From an uncultured Chlorobiaceae bacterium (GTDB lineage: Bacteria; Bacteroidota; Chlorobiia; Chlorobiales; Chlorobiaceae), in assembly GCA_903843305.1 (NCBI GenBank), contig CAIMPI010000020.1, forward strand, positions 1-64,000: 64,000 bases of DNA, written 5' to 3'. A model generated the notes under the pieces. The model was not told the origin of the DNA, did not search any database, and was given only the letters and a program-made list of their open reading frames with translations. Position numbers and translations under genes: made by a program. Shown here one piece after another: positions 17,320-27,106 of this stretch; the stretch's first letter is position 1; each line of letters starts with the position of its first letter.

Positions 17320-18624
17320 CTACTCGCATCTGGTGGCAGCAAAGGCGCTGTAAAGCGGCAGGAATGCGATCTTTTGCTCTGGCAGATCTGCGTATGGGCG
17401 ATCGGAAAAAACCAGTGCTGTGCCACACTCCGGGTATGAAGCAAGAAAGAGGTGCAGGCTTCTCAAACTGCCGGTGGCGCCGCTTTTTACCTCAACCGGA
17501 TGAATCTTGCCGTTCAGAACAGCCAGATAGTCAACTTCAGCCGAACTGCTTTTGGCCTGTCGCTCCCAGTAATAAAGGGCGCCCTGTTGGGAGACCAGCA
17601 TCTCTTGTCCGACGAACTGTTCTGCCATAGCTCCCCGGTATATGGCGAGCAGATCACTTTTTGCATACTCAATATCATTCGGCATACCGGAGAGGTAGCG
17701 CATCAATCCAATATCGAGCATGAGCGCCTTGAATAATTTGGCAGAGGCAGTTGCTCCTAAAGGAAGCCCTGAGGGATCGACCGAAGGGATTCTTCGGGCT
17801 ACCTGAGCAAGGCACAGAGCGTCAAATGCTTTTTTTAGTGTCGGGTTGCTGTACCCTTCGCCCAAGCGAGCATATTTAATCTGTTTTCCGATATGCTGCG
17901 ACAGAGAGGTAAAGACCGAGTCGATACAGAAGCGGTCAACCCTCGGAGTGTATTTGGCAAAGTCCATCCTGTAGGATTCGGCAATCTCCTGTTGTACCTC
18001 AAAGGCATCACGCAATGAGTTGTTTTCGAGGTATGCCTTGACAGCCGCAGGCATTCCCCCGATAAAGAAGTAGCGTTTCAGCTCCTCGCGCAGAAGGTCA
18101 TGCACTGCGGGTGATATTTCAGCCGGATTGCCCAGAACAGCAGTTGCCGCAGGGATGTTGCCGATTGCCTCCAGATATTCAGCAAAACAGAGTGGATAGA
18201 GATTGAGAAACTGAACCCTGCCAACAGGAAAGGAGCTCTCTTCAAGCGCAAATTCAAGAAGCGAACCGGCGGCCACAACATGCAGTTCCGGCATCTCCTC
18301 ATAAAAATAGCGCAGGGCGGTTATGGCACGGGGACAGGCCTGTATCTCATCAAAAAAGAGCAGCGTTTTTCCTGGTGTAATCTTTTGCTGAAGGATAACT
18401 TCAAGGTCCGAGCAGATGCGCGTTACTTTAAGGTCACCATCGAAGAGTTTGCGCAGAGGCTGATTTCGCTCAAGATCGACGAGAGCAAGAGATTCAAACC
18501 GGCTTTTTCCAAACTCTTTGAGTGACCAGGTTTTGCCGACCTGACGAGCGCCCCGCAGGATGAGCGGCTTACGGCGTGTGCTCTCCTGCCAGCGCCGAAG
18601 ATCATTATCAATAAATCGAAGCAT
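17320..18624 (-). CDS. AAA_14 ATPase with DUF4143 domain
   Basis: This is a 434-aa protein of the widespread archaeal/bacterial ATPase family found on mobile or accessory DNA. The Walker A is RGARQVGKTWSL, the Walker B region is LLFFDEIQACPRAITAL, AAGSLLEFAL is the sensor segment, and a C-terminal DUF4143 nuclease-like region holds YYWERQAKSSSAEVDYL and HPVEVKSGATGSLRSL (an E..VDYL...VEVKSG pattern as in PD-(D/E)XK folds). The biological role of the family is poorly known. The gene and its 5' region sit exactly between two copies of a ppx/methyltransferase 3'-end repeat, so it was inserted. Confidence 0.9.
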   Translation of the reverse strand: MLRFIDNDLRRWQESTRRKPLILRGARQVGKTWSLKEFGKSRFESLALVDLERNQPLRKLFDGDLKVTRICSDLEVILQQKITPGKTLLFFDEIQACPRAITALRYFYEEMPELHVVAAGSLLEFALEESSFPVGRVQFLNLYPLCFAEYLEAIGNIPAATAVLGNPAEISPAVHDLLREELKRYFFIGGMPAAVKAYLENNSLRDAFEVQQEIAESYRMDFAKYTPRVDRFCIDSVFTSLSQHIGKQIKYARLGEGYSNPTLKKAFDALCLAQVARRIPSVDPSGLPLGATASAKLFKALMLDIGLMRYLSGMPNDIEYAKSDLLAIYRGAMAEQFVGQEMLVSQQGALYYWERQAKSSSAEVDYLAVLNGKIHPVEVKSGATGSLRSLHLFLASYPECGTALVFSDRPYADLPEQKIAFLPLYSAFAATRCE

Positions 18625-18664
18625 AAGCCTTGGTTAAAGTCACCTTAAATCGGATGTTTTAATT

Positions 18665-18710
18665 TACAAGGCAATTTATGCTTTTATGATATATAAATAC
18701 AAGGCAATTT
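18665..18710 (-). promoter_or_regulatory. 13-bp direct repeat upstream of the ATPase gene, possible operator
   Basis: TACAAGGCAATTT occurs at 18665-18677 and 18698-18710, 33 bp apart (about three helical turns), in the AT-rich leader of the leftward ATPase gene. Repeats so placed often bind a regulator, but no regulator gene is nearby. Confidence 0.35.
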
Positions 18711-18760
18711 GATCAAGGAGTTCGAAAAGCCATGTTTATCGTTGATGGTATGTTTGGGAA

Positions 18761-18863
18761 GAGGCCCATCCGCTCTAAATCAAAGCACTCAGATGTTTCC
18801 CTGAAGACGAAGCAGCTCCCTCTGTGCCAGACCAAAGCGCAGTCCCTGAATGCTGACACGGAT
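18761..18863. repeat. right copy of the 103-bp direct repeat flanking the ATPase gene
   Basis: It contains the true 3' end of ppx (stop at 18789-18791). On the plus strand it carries a decayed copy of the methyltransferase tail, where EAHPL is followed by an in-frame TAA and then KALRCFPEDEAAPSVPDQS. The plus-strand frame is therefore not translated here. Confidence 0.9.
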
Positions 18864-19727
18864 CTCTCCGACACCAAGCAGGCGCATGAACTGGTGCAGA
18901 ATCAGGCTTCCCATAGTTATAACATCGGCGCGCCCGTCGGGAATGCCAAGCTCAATGATCTCCTCAAGGGTGCTCACTTTAAGCTTTTCGAGAAAGGTGT
19001 GCACATCCTGATACTGGAGCGGATAGTTGTGCACCTTCAAGGCATCGAAGTGTTTCAGCCCCTGGCTCACCTGCGCAATGGTGGTCAGTGTCCCGGCCAC
19101 GCCATAGACCCGTTCACGTCCGGCAAAGAAGGGGATAATATTCAAGGTGAAAAGCTGATCGATGTGCGCTTTGGCTGCGGCAAACTCTTCTTGAGAGGGA
19201 GGGAGTGTGGAAAAAAATCGTTCAGTCAGCCGCACCGAGCCGATGTCGATACTGACACTCTCATCTATAGCTTCAAGTGAGCCCATCGAAATTTCGGTAC
19301 TGCCTCCTCCAATGTCTATAACGGTGAAGATCTCCGGCAGCTCATTCATTCCTGCAACGGCGCCGCAAAAGGTGAGTTCTGCCTCCTCGTGGCCTGCGAT
19401 ACATTGGATGGATACTCCTGCGGCACGCTCAACAGCATCAATAACCTCGGCGCGGTTTTTGGCATCTCTCAGTGCGCTGGTGCCTGCGGCAATGATGGTT
19501 TCTGAGTTATATGCCTCGCTTATCTGGCGATAATCAACCATGCAGTCAATGAGTCGCTGGAGGGCCGCCTGATCAATAATTTTCTCTGCATCTACATTTT
19601 TCCCCAACCGCAGAATGGTCTGTTTGTGGAAAACCGGCAGGATGGCGCCACTCTCCGGTTTAAGGTCGGCTATCAGCAGCAACGCGGTGTTGGTGCCGAT
19701 ATCAATACAGGAGACTCTTTTTTTCAT
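18789..19727 (-). CDS. ppx: exopolyphosphatase / guanosine pentaphosphate phosphatase family
   Basis: This is a 312-aa ASKHA-fold phosphatase. The phosphate-1 loop is IDIGTNTALLLIAD, the middle motif is IAAGTSALRDAKN, and the phosphate-2 loop is VIDIGGGSTEIS. The short form without an HD domain is usual for GSB. It releases phosphate from polyphosphate or pppGpp. The start is set at ATG 19727, which overlaps the prmA stop as ATGA; a longer frame to 19754 is antisense-like filler. The 3' end is within the direct repeat at 18761-18863. Confidence 0.9.
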   Translation of the reverse strand: MKKRVSCIDIGTNTALLLIADLKPESGAILPVFHKQTILRLGKNVDAEKIIDQAALQRLIDCMVDYRQISEAYNSETIIAAGTSALRDAKNRAEVIDAVERAAGVSIQCIAGHEEAELTFCGAVAGMNELPEIFTVIDIGGGSTEISMGSLEAIDESVSIDIGSVRLTERFFSTLPPSQEEFAAAKAHIDQLFTLNIIPFFAGRERVYGVAGTLTTIAQVSQGLKHFDALKVHNYPLQYQDVHTFLEKLKVSTLEEIIELGIPDGRADVITMGSLILHQFMRLLGVGEIRVSIQGLRFGLAQRELLRLQGNI

Positions 19728-20590
19728 AGTGGTCGTATATAGGCTGAGAGCCATTCATCTTCATAGATGGTCTGCACCATCTCGTAACCAAGCTGTTTGC
19801 TCAGTCGTTTCAGCCATGGTTCGTCATAGACAAGAACGCCGGAGAGGAGCACCGGAGCGGCAGGAGCGTATTTGCGAATTGCCGGAAGAATGCGGTCGAT
19901 GACGTTTTTGTTGATGTTGGCCAGAATCAGGTCGTAGCCCTCTTTCAGGTTTATGACAAGATCCTCTTCGGCATCAAGAAGCTTGATGTGGATATCCGGT
20001 GCATTGTTTTCTTCGATATTCTCAGCCGCATTTTCTGCCGCCCAAGAGTTATTGTCGAAGGCGAGGATGGGCAGATTGTTGCCAAGCTTGCGGGCGGCAA
20101 TGGCAAGGACGCCGGTGCCGGTGCCGATATCCATGATTTTTTTGTCGTTCAGGTCGAGCTGCTCCATCTGCCGCAGCATCAGGCGCGTCGTAGCATGGTA
20201 GCCGGTGCCGAAGGACATTTTCGGGTTGATTTCGATGACGATCTGGCCAGGTTTCGTCTGGGTGCCCTTGTTTTTCTGGACAATCAGCAGCCGATCGGAT
20301 ATTTCGATCGGTTCCAGGGTTGCCTCCCACTCCTCATTCCAGTTCCTGTCGGCAATCAAGGTTGCCTGGTAGTCGGGAACACTCCCCAGCCTTTCCTGCA
20401 GCATGGTGCGGATGGACTGCTCTTTTTCTTCCGTCCATTCGGGTTCCGGCAGATAAGCGAGCAACCGATGATCCTCTTCAAGAAAAGATTCTATCCCCTC
20501 TCTTGCAAGCAGGGCTATGCAGAGCTCGTGAAGGTCGGCATCAAGGTTAAAGGCCAGTTCAAAGTAATTGTGGAGTCCAGTTTGCGGCAT
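19724..20590 (-). CDS. prmA: ribosomal protein L11 methyltransferase
   Basis: This is a 288-aa SAM enzyme that trimethylates ribosomal protein L11. The N-terminal ferredoxin-like L11-binding domain (about 1-90) is followed by a methyltransferase domain with MSFGTGYHATTRLMLRQME, IMDIGTGTGVLAIAARKLG and the LILANINKNV catalytic-pocket motif. It is translationally coupled to ppx by a 4-nt overlap. Confidence 0.95.
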   Translation of the reverse strand: MPQTGLHNYFELAFNLDADLHELCIALLAREGIESFLEEDHRLLAYLPEPEWTEEKEQSIRTMLQERLGSVPDYQATLIADRNWNEEWEATLEPIEISDRLLIVQKNKGTQTKPGQIVIEINPKMSFGTGYHATTRLMLRQMEQLDLNDKKIMDIGTGTGVLAIAARKLGNNLPILAFDNNSWAAENAAENIEENNAPDIHIKLLDAEEDLVINLKEGYDLILANINKNVIDRILPAIRKYAPAAPVLLSGVLVYDEPWLKRLSKQLGYEMVQTIYEDEWLSAYIRPL

Positions 20591-20666
20591 AGAAGTTTAT
20601 AAATTCGATGGTTAGGGGCTTATCCGTTTAAGGGTGGAATATAGCCATTTCTCGAAGCAAAACAGA

Positions 20667-21284
20667 TCACTCTGGCGTAATGATACGTGCGCCAAAAGCG
20701 TAGTGGCTTCTGTAATAGGGCTCAAAGAGGTTATCAATCCTGACTCCGCTTCGCGCGGCATGGGTAAATCTGTTTCTGCCGATAACGATCCCGACATGGT
20801 CGATGTTGTTGCTGTCAATACTGAAGAATACAAGGTCGCCGCGTCTCAGGTTATTTTCGGGCACCACACTGCCGAGCAGAGCCAGTTCCGCTGTGGTGCG
20901 AGGGAGGATCATCCGAAACTGTTGTTTGTAGAGATACTGCACAAACCCTGAACAGTCGAAGCCGTCAGGGGTACTCCCTCCGCTACGGTAAGAGGTGCCG
21001 AGGAGTTCATCAATGGAGGAGAAGATGCGATCAAACGACCGTTCTGATACCTTCAGCGGAAGAGGTTTGATAACGGTGGAGCCTCCTCTTTCAGCCATAC
21101 AGGAGATATGCGTTTTTCTCTTTTTTAAACTATATTTAGATTCAAAATTATATCCTGATCCTGTCTGGAAACTCTGGCAACTGCTTATCCCGAACATTGT
21201 GCCGACAACGGTGCAGAGGAGAATTGCTGTTTTGAAGGGTGTCATCCAGACTTGCCGTAACGGAATAAATGAGACTCTTTTCAT
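20667..21284 (-). CDS. NlpC/P60-family lipoprotein, cell-wall peptidase
   Basis: This is a 205-aa protein from ATG 21284, with a second ATG at 21245 also possible. A signal segment of about 35 residues ends in the lipobox ISSC, so it is probably an outer-membrane lipoprotein. The NlpC/P60 cysteine peptidase domain shows the catalytic Cys in DGFDCSGFVQYLY, the His in NIDHVGIVI, and FTHAARSGVRI. It should cleave peptidoglycan stem peptides (Spr/MepS-like). Longer readings to 21542 would run antisense through lysC and are rejected. Confidence 0.88.
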   Translation of the reverse strand: MKRVSFIPLRQVWMTPFKTAILLCTVVGTMFGISSCQSFQTGSGYNFESKYSLKKRKTHISCMAERGGSTVIKPLPLKVSERSFDRIFSSIDELLGTSYRSGGSTPDGFDCSGFVQYLYKQQFRMILPRTTAELALLGSVVPENNLRRGDLVFFSIDSNNIDHVGIVIGRNRFTHAARSGVRIDNLFEPYYRSHYAFGARIITPE

Positions 21285-21323
21285 AAGGAAAAGATAACGG
21301 TTAACTAACGTTTTTGAAAATAT

Positions 21324-22739
21324 ATGGCGGTGATGAAATTCGGCGGGACCTCCGTAGGGACGGCCCGGGCCATGCAGCAGGCTATTTCTATTGTTGCGAG
21401 GGAAGAGGAGAGAGGAGCTCCGCTTGTGGTGTTGAGCGCGTGCAGCGGGATCACCAATAAACTTGTGCACATTGCCGATGCCGCAGGGCGCAGTGCTCTT
21501 GATGAGGCGATGTCGCTTGCTGGCGAAGTGCGCAGTTTCCATCTCAATCTGCTTGATGAACTGATCAGGGGTGCTGAGCTGAAAGCGGGGCTTGCCACAA
21601 CCATAGAGGAGCTTGCCAGCCGACTTGAAATGCTGATTAAAGGGGTTGACATTGTCGGCGAATTGACTGAGCGTTCGAGGGATATGTTCTGTGCGTTTGG
21701 GGAACTCTTTTCAACGACAGTTTTTGCTGCTGCAATGAAGGAGCTGGCGCATAATGTTGCATGGGTGGATGTCCGTACGGTGATGATTACTGACGACAAT
21801 TTCGGGTTTGCCCGCCCGCTTGATGAGATGTGCGAAGCAAAGATGAACCAGATTATCCGTCCACTGCTTGATGCTGGCACTACCGTTGTTACCCAGGGCT
21901 ATATCGGCGCAACAAAAGATGGGCGGACAACAACGCTTGGTCGTGGTGGTTCCGACTTTTCGGCAGCTTTGCTCGGTGCATGGCTCAATGACAACTCGAT
22001 TCAGATATGGACTGATGTTGACGGTGTCATGACCTGCGATCCGCGCCTTGTGCCCGAAGCGCGGAGCATCCGGGTGATGACCTTTTCGGAGGCGGCGGAA
22101 CTTGCCTATCTCGGCGCCAAGGTGCTCCATCCCGATACCATTGCTCCTGCAGTCCAGAAAAATATTCCGGTCTATGTGCTGAACTCATTGCATCCCGATG
22201 CAAAGGGCACCATTATTACTAATGATCCCGAACGCCTTTCGGGTATGAGCTACGAGGGGCTTGTCAAATCCATTGCGGTGAAAAAGGGGCAGTGCATCAT
22301 CAATATCCGCTCAAACCGCATGATGGGGCGTCACGGATTCATGAACGAGTTGTTCGATGTCTTTTCCCGTTACGGCGTATCGGTTGAGATGATCTCAACC
22401 AGTGAAGTCTCGGTGTCGCTTACGGTTGACGACAAGAGTTTCAGTAATGAGCTGATTCTGGATCTGAAGAGTATTGGTGAGGTTGAGATTGAGCATCACG
22501 TTGCGACTATCAGTGTCGTTGGTGATAATCTCCGTATGTCGCGTGGTGTTGCGGGCCGAATTTTCAGTGCGTTGAAAAATGTCAATCTCAGGATGATCTC
22601 CCAGGGAGCATCAGAGATCAACGTCGGCTTTGTGGTCGAGGAGCCAGAGGTTGCGACTGCCGTCAACAATCTCCACAAGGAGTTTTTTTCTGCTCCCGAG
22701 GATCATGCAATTTTTGAAACACCGGCCGGAAGCCGATAA
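21324..22739 (+). CDS. lysC: aspartate kinase
   Basis: This is a 471-aa enzyme that phosphorylates aspartate, the first step to lysine, threonine, methionine and diaminopimelate. The amino-acid kinase domain has MKFGGTSVG at the start, [12 protein letters not shown] and [13 protein letters not shown]. Two ACT domains form the C-terminal third ([17 protein letters not shown] and [13 protein letters not shown]), implying feedback control by an amino acid. It is divergent from the NlpC/P60 gene and followed closely by purM. Confidence 0.95.
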   Translation: MAVMKFGGTSVGTARAMQQAISIVAREEERGAPLVVLSACSGITNKLVHIADAAGRSALDEAMSLAGEVRSFHLNLLDELIRGAELKAGLATTIEELASRLEMLIKGVDIVGELTERSRDMFCAFGELFSTTVFAAAMKELAHNVAWVDVRTVMITDDNFGFARPLDEMCEAKMNQIIRPLLDAGTTVVTQGYIGATKDGRTTTLGRGGSDFSAALLGAWLNDNSIQIWTDVDGVMTCDPRLVPEARSIRVMTFSEAAELAYLGAKVLHPDTIAPAVQKNIPVYVLNSLHPDAKGTIITNDPERLSGMSYEGLVKSIAVKKGQCIINIRSNRMMGRHGFMNELFDVFSRYGVSVEMISTSEVSVSLTVDDKSFSNELILDLKSIGEVEIEHHVATISVVGDNLRMSRGVAGRIFSALKNVNLRMISQGASEINVGFVVEEPEVATAVNNLHKEFFSAPEDHAIFETPAGSR

Positions 22740-22757
22740 AACAAGAGGTACTGGAGA

Positions 22758-23747
22758 ATGGATTATAAAAAGGCCGGAGTTGATATCAGTGCAGGTGAGG
22801 AGTTTGTCCGCATGATCAAACCTCAGGTGCGCAAGACCTTTACGCCAGGGGTCATCACGGATATCGGTGCTTTCGGCGGTTTTTTTCAGCCTGATTTCTC
22901 ACAATATAAAAAGCCGGTGCTGGTCAGCAGCATTGACGGGGTCGGCACAAAACTCAAGATTGCCATTGAGCTTGGCCTTTATGACACGGTCGGTTCATGC
23001 CTTGTCAATCATTGTGTGAACGATATTCTTGTCTGCGGAGCAAAGCCGCTTTTCTTTCTTGATTACTATGCATGCGGAAAGCTGACGCCCGACATTGCGG
23101 CTGCAGTTGTCACCGGTATGGTGAATGCCTGCCGTCAAAACGGCTGTGCACTGATTGGTGGAGAAACTGCCGAGATGCCCGGCCTCTATCAGGAGAGTGA
23201 TTTTGACCTTGCGGGCTCAATTGTCGGGGTTGTTGATCATGAAAAAATTATCAACGGTTCATCAGTCAAGGCGGATGATATATTGATAGGTCTGCCTTCG
23301 AGCGGCCTGCACACCAACGGCTACTCTCTTGCAAGAAAAGTGCTCGATGGCAGGATGCACGATACCGTTTCGGGCCTTGAGGGAAGTATTGGTGAGGCGC
23401 TTATGAAAATCCACCGCTCCTATCTCCCGATCATTGAACCATTTTTTGGTTCACAGGATGTCAAAGGTCTCTCCCATATTACTGGAGGCGGTCTGATGGG
23501 CAACACCATGCGCATTGTGCCTGAAGGACTGACGCTTGATGTTGAGTGGAATTCATGGCCGGAACCGCTCATTTTCGATATTATCCGCAAAGAGGGGAAT
23601 GTTCCTGAAGAGGATATGCGCAGAACCTTTAACCTCGGTGTGGGATTAGTGATGGTTGTTGAAAAAAATGCGGTAGACAGGGTGCTGTCCTGCTTGAAAT
23701 CTCAGGGAGAAAATGCGTACATTATTGGAAAAGTATCCAGAATCTGA
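22758..23747 (+). CDS. purM: phosphoribosylformylglycinamidine cyclo-ligase (AIR synthase)
   Basis: This is a 329-aa purine-biosynthesis enzyme that makes aminoimidazole ribotide from FGAM with ATP. The N-terminal [15 protein letters not shown], the ATP/Mg loop [36 protein letters not shown] and [14 protein letters not shown] are family hallmarks. It lies 18 bp after lysC and 15 bp before plsY, so it is probably co-transcribed. Confidence 0.97.
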   Translation: MDYKKAGVDISAGEEFVRMIKPQVRKTFTPGVITDIGAFGGFFQPDFSQYKKPVLVSSIDGVGTKLKIAIELGLYDTVGSCLVNHCVNDILVCGAKPLFFLDYYACGKLTPDIAAAVVTGMVNACRQNGCALIGGETAEMPGLYQESDFDLAGSIVGVVDHEKIINGSSVKADDILIGLPSSGLHTNGYSLARKVLDGRMHDTVSGLEGSIGEALMKIHRSYLPIIEPFFGSQDVKGLSHITGGGLMGNTMRIVPEGLTLDVEWNSWPEPLIFDIIRKEGNVPEEDMRRTFNLGVGLVMVVEKNAVDRVLSCLKSQGENAYIIGKVSRI

Positions 23748-23762
23748 TAATCAGAAAAGTTT

Positions 23763-24470
23763 ATGCTGACGTTGCTGGCCATTTTGGCGGTGAGCTATGT
23801 TATAGGCTCTATTCCTACCAGTCTAATGGCGGGAAAAATGCTGAAGGGAATTGATATCCGTAAATTTGGCAGTGGTAATGCAGGGGGCACCAATGCTTTC
23901 AGGGTGCTCGGCTGGAAGCCCGGCCTTATTGTTACTCTTATTGATATTGTCAAGGGTATTGTTGCGGCCGTCGGTGTTGTTGCCTTTTTTCAGTATCATC
24001 CAATAGGGGTATTTCCTGATATTAATGAGGTCGCATTGCGTCTTCTTGCCGGAATGAGCGCTGTCATTGGACATGTCTTTACTCTTTTTGCAGGGTTCAA
24101 GGGCGGCAAGGGTGTCAGTACTGCGGCAGGTATGCTGATCGGCATTGCTCCGGTAAGCATGTTGATGGTTGTTGGAATTTTTCTTCTGACGGTCTATCTT
24201 TCTCGGCACGTTTCCGTTGGTTCCATGCTTGCGGCAATTGCTTTTCCCCTGATTATTGCTATCCGCAAATATTTTTTCGAGCTTGGAAGTGGTCTGGACT
24301 ACTATATCAAGTTGTTTGGTTCAAAAGTTTTTTTCCATGACAGCCTCGACTATCACCTCATGATTTTCGGGCTCATTGTGGCGCTCGCCATTCTCTACAC
24401 ACATCGGGCCAACATCAGGAGGCTGATTTCTGGTACAGAGAGCCGCGTGACGTTTGGCAAGCAGTCATGA
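23763..24470 (+). CDS. plsY: acyl-phosphate:glycerol-3-phosphate acyltransferase
   Basis: This is a 235-aa integral membrane enzyme with about five hydrophobic segments that makes lysophosphatidate from acyl-phosphate and glycerol-3-phosphate. The conserved loops are visible: [27 protein letters not shown] and [21 protein letters not shown]. The next gene, gpsA, makes its substrate glycerol-3-phosphate, so these two genes form a phospholipid-precursor pair. Confidence 0.96.
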   Translation: MLTLLAILAVSYVIGSIPTSLMAGKMLKGIDIRKFGSGNAGGTNAFRVLGWKPGLIVTLIDIVKGIVAAVGVVAFFQYHPIGVFPDINEVALRLLAGMSAVIGHVFTLFAGFKGGKGVSTAAGMLIGIAPVSMLMVVGIFLLTVYLSRHVSVGSMLAAIAFPLIIAIRKYFFELGSGLDYYIKLFGSKVFFHDSLDYHLMIFGLIVALAILYTHRANIRRLISGTESRVTFGKQS

Positions 24471-24486
24471 GGCACCGAGATTCCTT

Positions 24487-25488
24487 ATGAATATTGCAGT
24501 CCTGGGCGCCGGAAGCTGGGGCACAACTCTTGCGGTGCTTCTTGCCAAAAAAGGGTATCAGGTGCGGTTGTGGGCACACCGCCCAGAATTTGCCTCAAAG
24601 CTTGAAGCTGAACGCGAAAACCGCCGCTATCTCAAGGGAATCCATTTTCCTGAAACGTTGCAGGTCGTTTCTCATTTGCGCGATCTTGTCTCATGGTCAG
24701 AGATGATTGTTACCGCAGTGCCATCTCAGGCACTTCGGGAAACACTTCTTGGCTTCAGCGATATTCCGCTTGACGGCAAGATAGTGGTGAACGTTGCCAA
24801 GGGTATCGAAATCGGTACCGGTAAACGCATGTCGGAAGTGTTGCTGGAAGTGCTGCAGGGTCTTCAAGCCTCACAGGTTGCTGCACTCTATGGCCCGAGC
24901 CATGCTGAAGAGGTTTCAAAAGAGCAGCCAACAACAGTTGTCGCATCCTCTTCGTCAATCACTACTGCCGAGAAAGTTCAGGAGGTTTTTCATACCAGCA
25001 TGTTCCGCGTCTATGTCAATACCGATATCATCGGAGTTGAAATAGCCGGTTCAGTCAAGAACATTATCGCCATTGCCTCAGGAATCTCTGACGGTATGGG
25101 ATTCGGTGATAATGCCAAGGCGGCCCTTATTACCCGCGGACTTGCTGAAATATCAAGGCTCTGTATCAAACTTGGTGGTGATGCCGTTACTCTGTCCGGT
25201 CTTGCGGGTATTGGTGATCTTGTTGTCACCTGTTTAAGCCGCCATAGCCGAAACCGCTATGTTGGAGAGGAGATTGGTCGGGGACGTTCGCTCGACGAGG
25301 TTATCAGCTCGATGAACATGGTGGCCGAAGGTGTTCACAGTTCGAGATCTGTCTATGAATTGAGCAGGGCCGTTGGAGTTGAAATGCCTATTACAAAGGC
25401 TGTGTATGAGATGCTTTTCGAAGCAAAGCCTGTGCCGCAGGCGATTCTCGATTTGATGACACGCGATCCCAAACAGGAGCGGGATTGA
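24487..25488 (+). CDS. gpsA: glycerol-3-phosphate dehydrogenase (NAD(P)+)
   Basis: This is a 333-aa enzyme that reduces dihydroxyacetone phosphate to glycerol-3-phosphate. The Rossmann motif [17 protein letters not shown] starts immediately after ATG 24487, which is therefore chosen over the upstream in-frame start at 24454. [22 protein letters not shown], the catalytic-Lys segment [13 protein letters not shown] and [14 protein letters not shown] are conserved. The gene ends 2 bp before the convergent sixA-like stop. Confidence 0.96.
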   Translation: MNIAVLGAGSWGTTLAVLLAKKGYQVRLWAHRPEFASKLEAERENRRYLKGIHFPETLQVVSHLRDLVSWSEMIVTAVPSQALRETLLGFSDIPLDGKIVVNVAKGIEIGTGKRMSEVLLEVLQGLQASQVAALYGPSHAEEVSKEQPTTVVASSSSITTAEKVQEVFHTSMFRVYVNTDIIGVEIAGSVKNIIAIASGISDGMGFGDNAKAALITRGLAEISRLCIKLGGDAVTLSGLAGIGDLVVTCLSRHSRNRYVGEEIGRGRSLDEVISSMNMVAEGVHSSRSVYELSRAVGVEMPITKAVYEMLFEAKPVPQAILDLMTRDPKQERD

Positions 25489-25490
25489 CC

Positions 25491-25985
25491 TTACTGGTGC
25501 TGTTTTGGAAAATCGTACCAGACCAGCTTGCCAGTTTCAGCTTCTGCATCACTCCAGGATTTTATATCCAGATCAATACGGACAACCGCGCAGGTTACCA
25601 GAGAGTCGATTCCTCCTCCGGAAAGCAGGTTTGAAAATGCCGTCATTGTCGGATTATGACCGAATATCATTGCCGTTGAGCACTTGTCCGTGATCTGCTG
25701 GACAATGTTCAGAAGCCGTCCTGCTCCTCCCTCATAGATTTCAATTCGCTTCTCGATCTTCTCTTTCGGGTAGCCGAGGATATCGCAGAAAATCTCCGCT
25801 GTGGTGAGAGCCCGGATTGCGGGGCTTGCAATGACAAGCTCCGGGCGTACCTTTTTTTCTTTGAGCAGAGAAGCCATAAAGGGTGCTGCTTTCATGCCTC
25901 GCTCATTGAGCGTTCGGTCGAAATCGCTGGTATGCTCACTACCCCAGTCTGATTTAGCGTGGCGAACAAGATAGATGGTTTTCAT
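25491..25985 (-). CDS. sixA: histidine phosphatase family protein (SixA-like)
   Basis: This is a 164-aa single-domain histidine phosphatase. The catalytic RHG-type motif is LVRHAKSDWG, the second Arg is in ASPAIRALTTAEIF, and the second His is in MIFGHNPTMTAFSN. SixA dephosphorylates phosphohistidine proteins. It overlaps the upstream GH3 gene by 4 nt. Confidence 0.9.
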   Translation of the reverse strand: MKTIYLVRHAKSDWGSEHTSDFDRTLNERGMKAAPFMASLLKEKKVRPELVIASPAIRALTTAEIFCDILGYPKEKIEKRIEIYEGGAGRLLNIVQQITDKCSTAMIFGHNPTMTAFSNLLSGGGIDSLVTCAVVRIDLDIKSWSDAEAETGKLVWYDFPKQHQ

Positions 25986-27106
25986 GTGCGGTCGAGATGA
26001 TAACGTTGTTTGAGTTCCATGATCCTGCGATATGAAAGGTCAATGCGCTCTGGAGTGATGAGCTTTCTTGCAACCAGTGACGTGATGATTTCCGTTGCTT
26101 TAGAGGCAATGGCAGGGTCGTACGTGGTGTTGTTTCCAAAAATAAGAACATCAACACCTGCGTCAATGGCAAGTTGGATGGCCGTTTCAAGGCCATAGTG
26201 GTCAGCAATGGCTTTCATCTGCATGTCATCACTCAGAATCACTCCCTTGAAGCCGAGCTTGTTTCTGAGCACTCCTTCAAGAGTTGCCTTTGAAAGGGTC
26301 GCGGGGTAGAGTGGATCGAGGTTACCATTGAACACATGTGCGGTCATGACGGGATCACGATATCCCGAAGCAATGAGAAGGCGATAAGGCTCAAGCTCTT
26401 TGTCTGACCAGGTTGCGGTTATGTCGGTAAAATCACGGTGGGTGTCGGTTGTCGAACTGCCGTGACCGGGGAAGTGTTTCAGTGTGGGGATAATGCCTTC
26501 ATGCTGATATGCGCTGCAGGTAAGTGAGATATTCCTGGTCACCACTGTAGGGTCGGAGGAGAAGCTTCTCTGGAGCTTGCTGATCACCGGATTGTCAGGA
26601 TTGGTGTTGAGATCTGCCACTGGGCCAAGATTCATGCCAGTGTGCATGGCTTTGAGGGTCCGGGCAGTCTGCTGAGCGGCGGCGCTGGTGCTGTCGGGAT
26701 TATTGAGCAGCCCAAGATGCTCTGCGGAGATGCTGGTTGGGAAGCCTCTGGCCGCTTTGAGGCGGTTTACCTTTCCTCCTTCCTGATCTATGGCAATAAA
26801 AAGCGGGATGCTGGAGAGCTTCTGTAAATCCAGTGTCAGTCGGGAGAGCTGTTCCGGGCTGCTGATGTTTCTTAACGACGATTTCGAGGGCACGTCATAG
26901 TCAAAGAGCACAACTCCGCCTATATGACGCTGTGCAATATCCTTCGTTATCTCCGGAGCGTCAGCAATGCTGAGCCCCCTGAAGCCGATCATCAGCATCT
27001 GGCCGATTTTAAGAGAGAGGCTGTCTGGCTCTGCGGCGTAAGATTGCGTAGTCAGAAGCCAAAAAAGGAGCAGCAATACACTGCCCAACAATCCTCCCCT
27101 TTTCAT
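25982..27106 (-). CDS. glycoside hydrolase family 3, beta-N-acetylhexosaminidase-like
   Basis: This is a 374-aa exported enzyme with an N-terminal signal peptide ([19 protein letters not shown]). GH3 barrel motifs are [31 protein letters not shown] (with the His/Asp dyad typical of NagZ-type enzymes) and [12 protein letters not shown] with the nucleophile Asp. It probably trims N-acetylglucosamine from peptidoglycan or other glycans in the periplasm; classical NagZ is cytoplasmic, so this is a variant. It shares 4-nt overlaps with both neighbours. Confidence 0.9.
   Translation of the reverse strand: MKRGGLLGSVLLLLFWLLTTQSYAAEPDSLSLKIGQMLMIGFRGLSIADAPEITKDIAQRHIGGVVLFDYDVPSKSSLRNISSPEQLSRLTLDLQKLSSIPLFIAIDQEGGKVNRLKAARGFPTSISAEHLGLLNNPDSTSAAAQQTARTLKAMHTGMNLGPVADLNTNPDNPVISKLQRSFSSDPTVVTRNISLTCSAYQHEGIIPTLKHFPGHGSSTTDTHRDFTDITATWSDKELEPYRLLIASGYRDPVMTAHVFNGNLDPLYPATLSKATLEGVLRNKLGFKGVILSDDMQMKAIADHYGLETAIQLAIDAGVDVLIFGNNTTYDPAIASKATEIITSLVARKLITPERIDLSYRRIMELKQRYHLDRT

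Noticed and set aside
17152-18863. Classical transposon with target-site duplication around the ATPase gene
   Set aside because: The 103-bp repeats are too long and too diverged for a target-site duplication, and no transposase or terminal inverted repeats are present.
21285-21542. Extended N-terminus of the NlpC/P60 lipoprotein
   Set aside because: The extension runs antisense into lysC and would bury the lipoprotein signal; a start at 21284 or 21245 gives a proper signal peptide.
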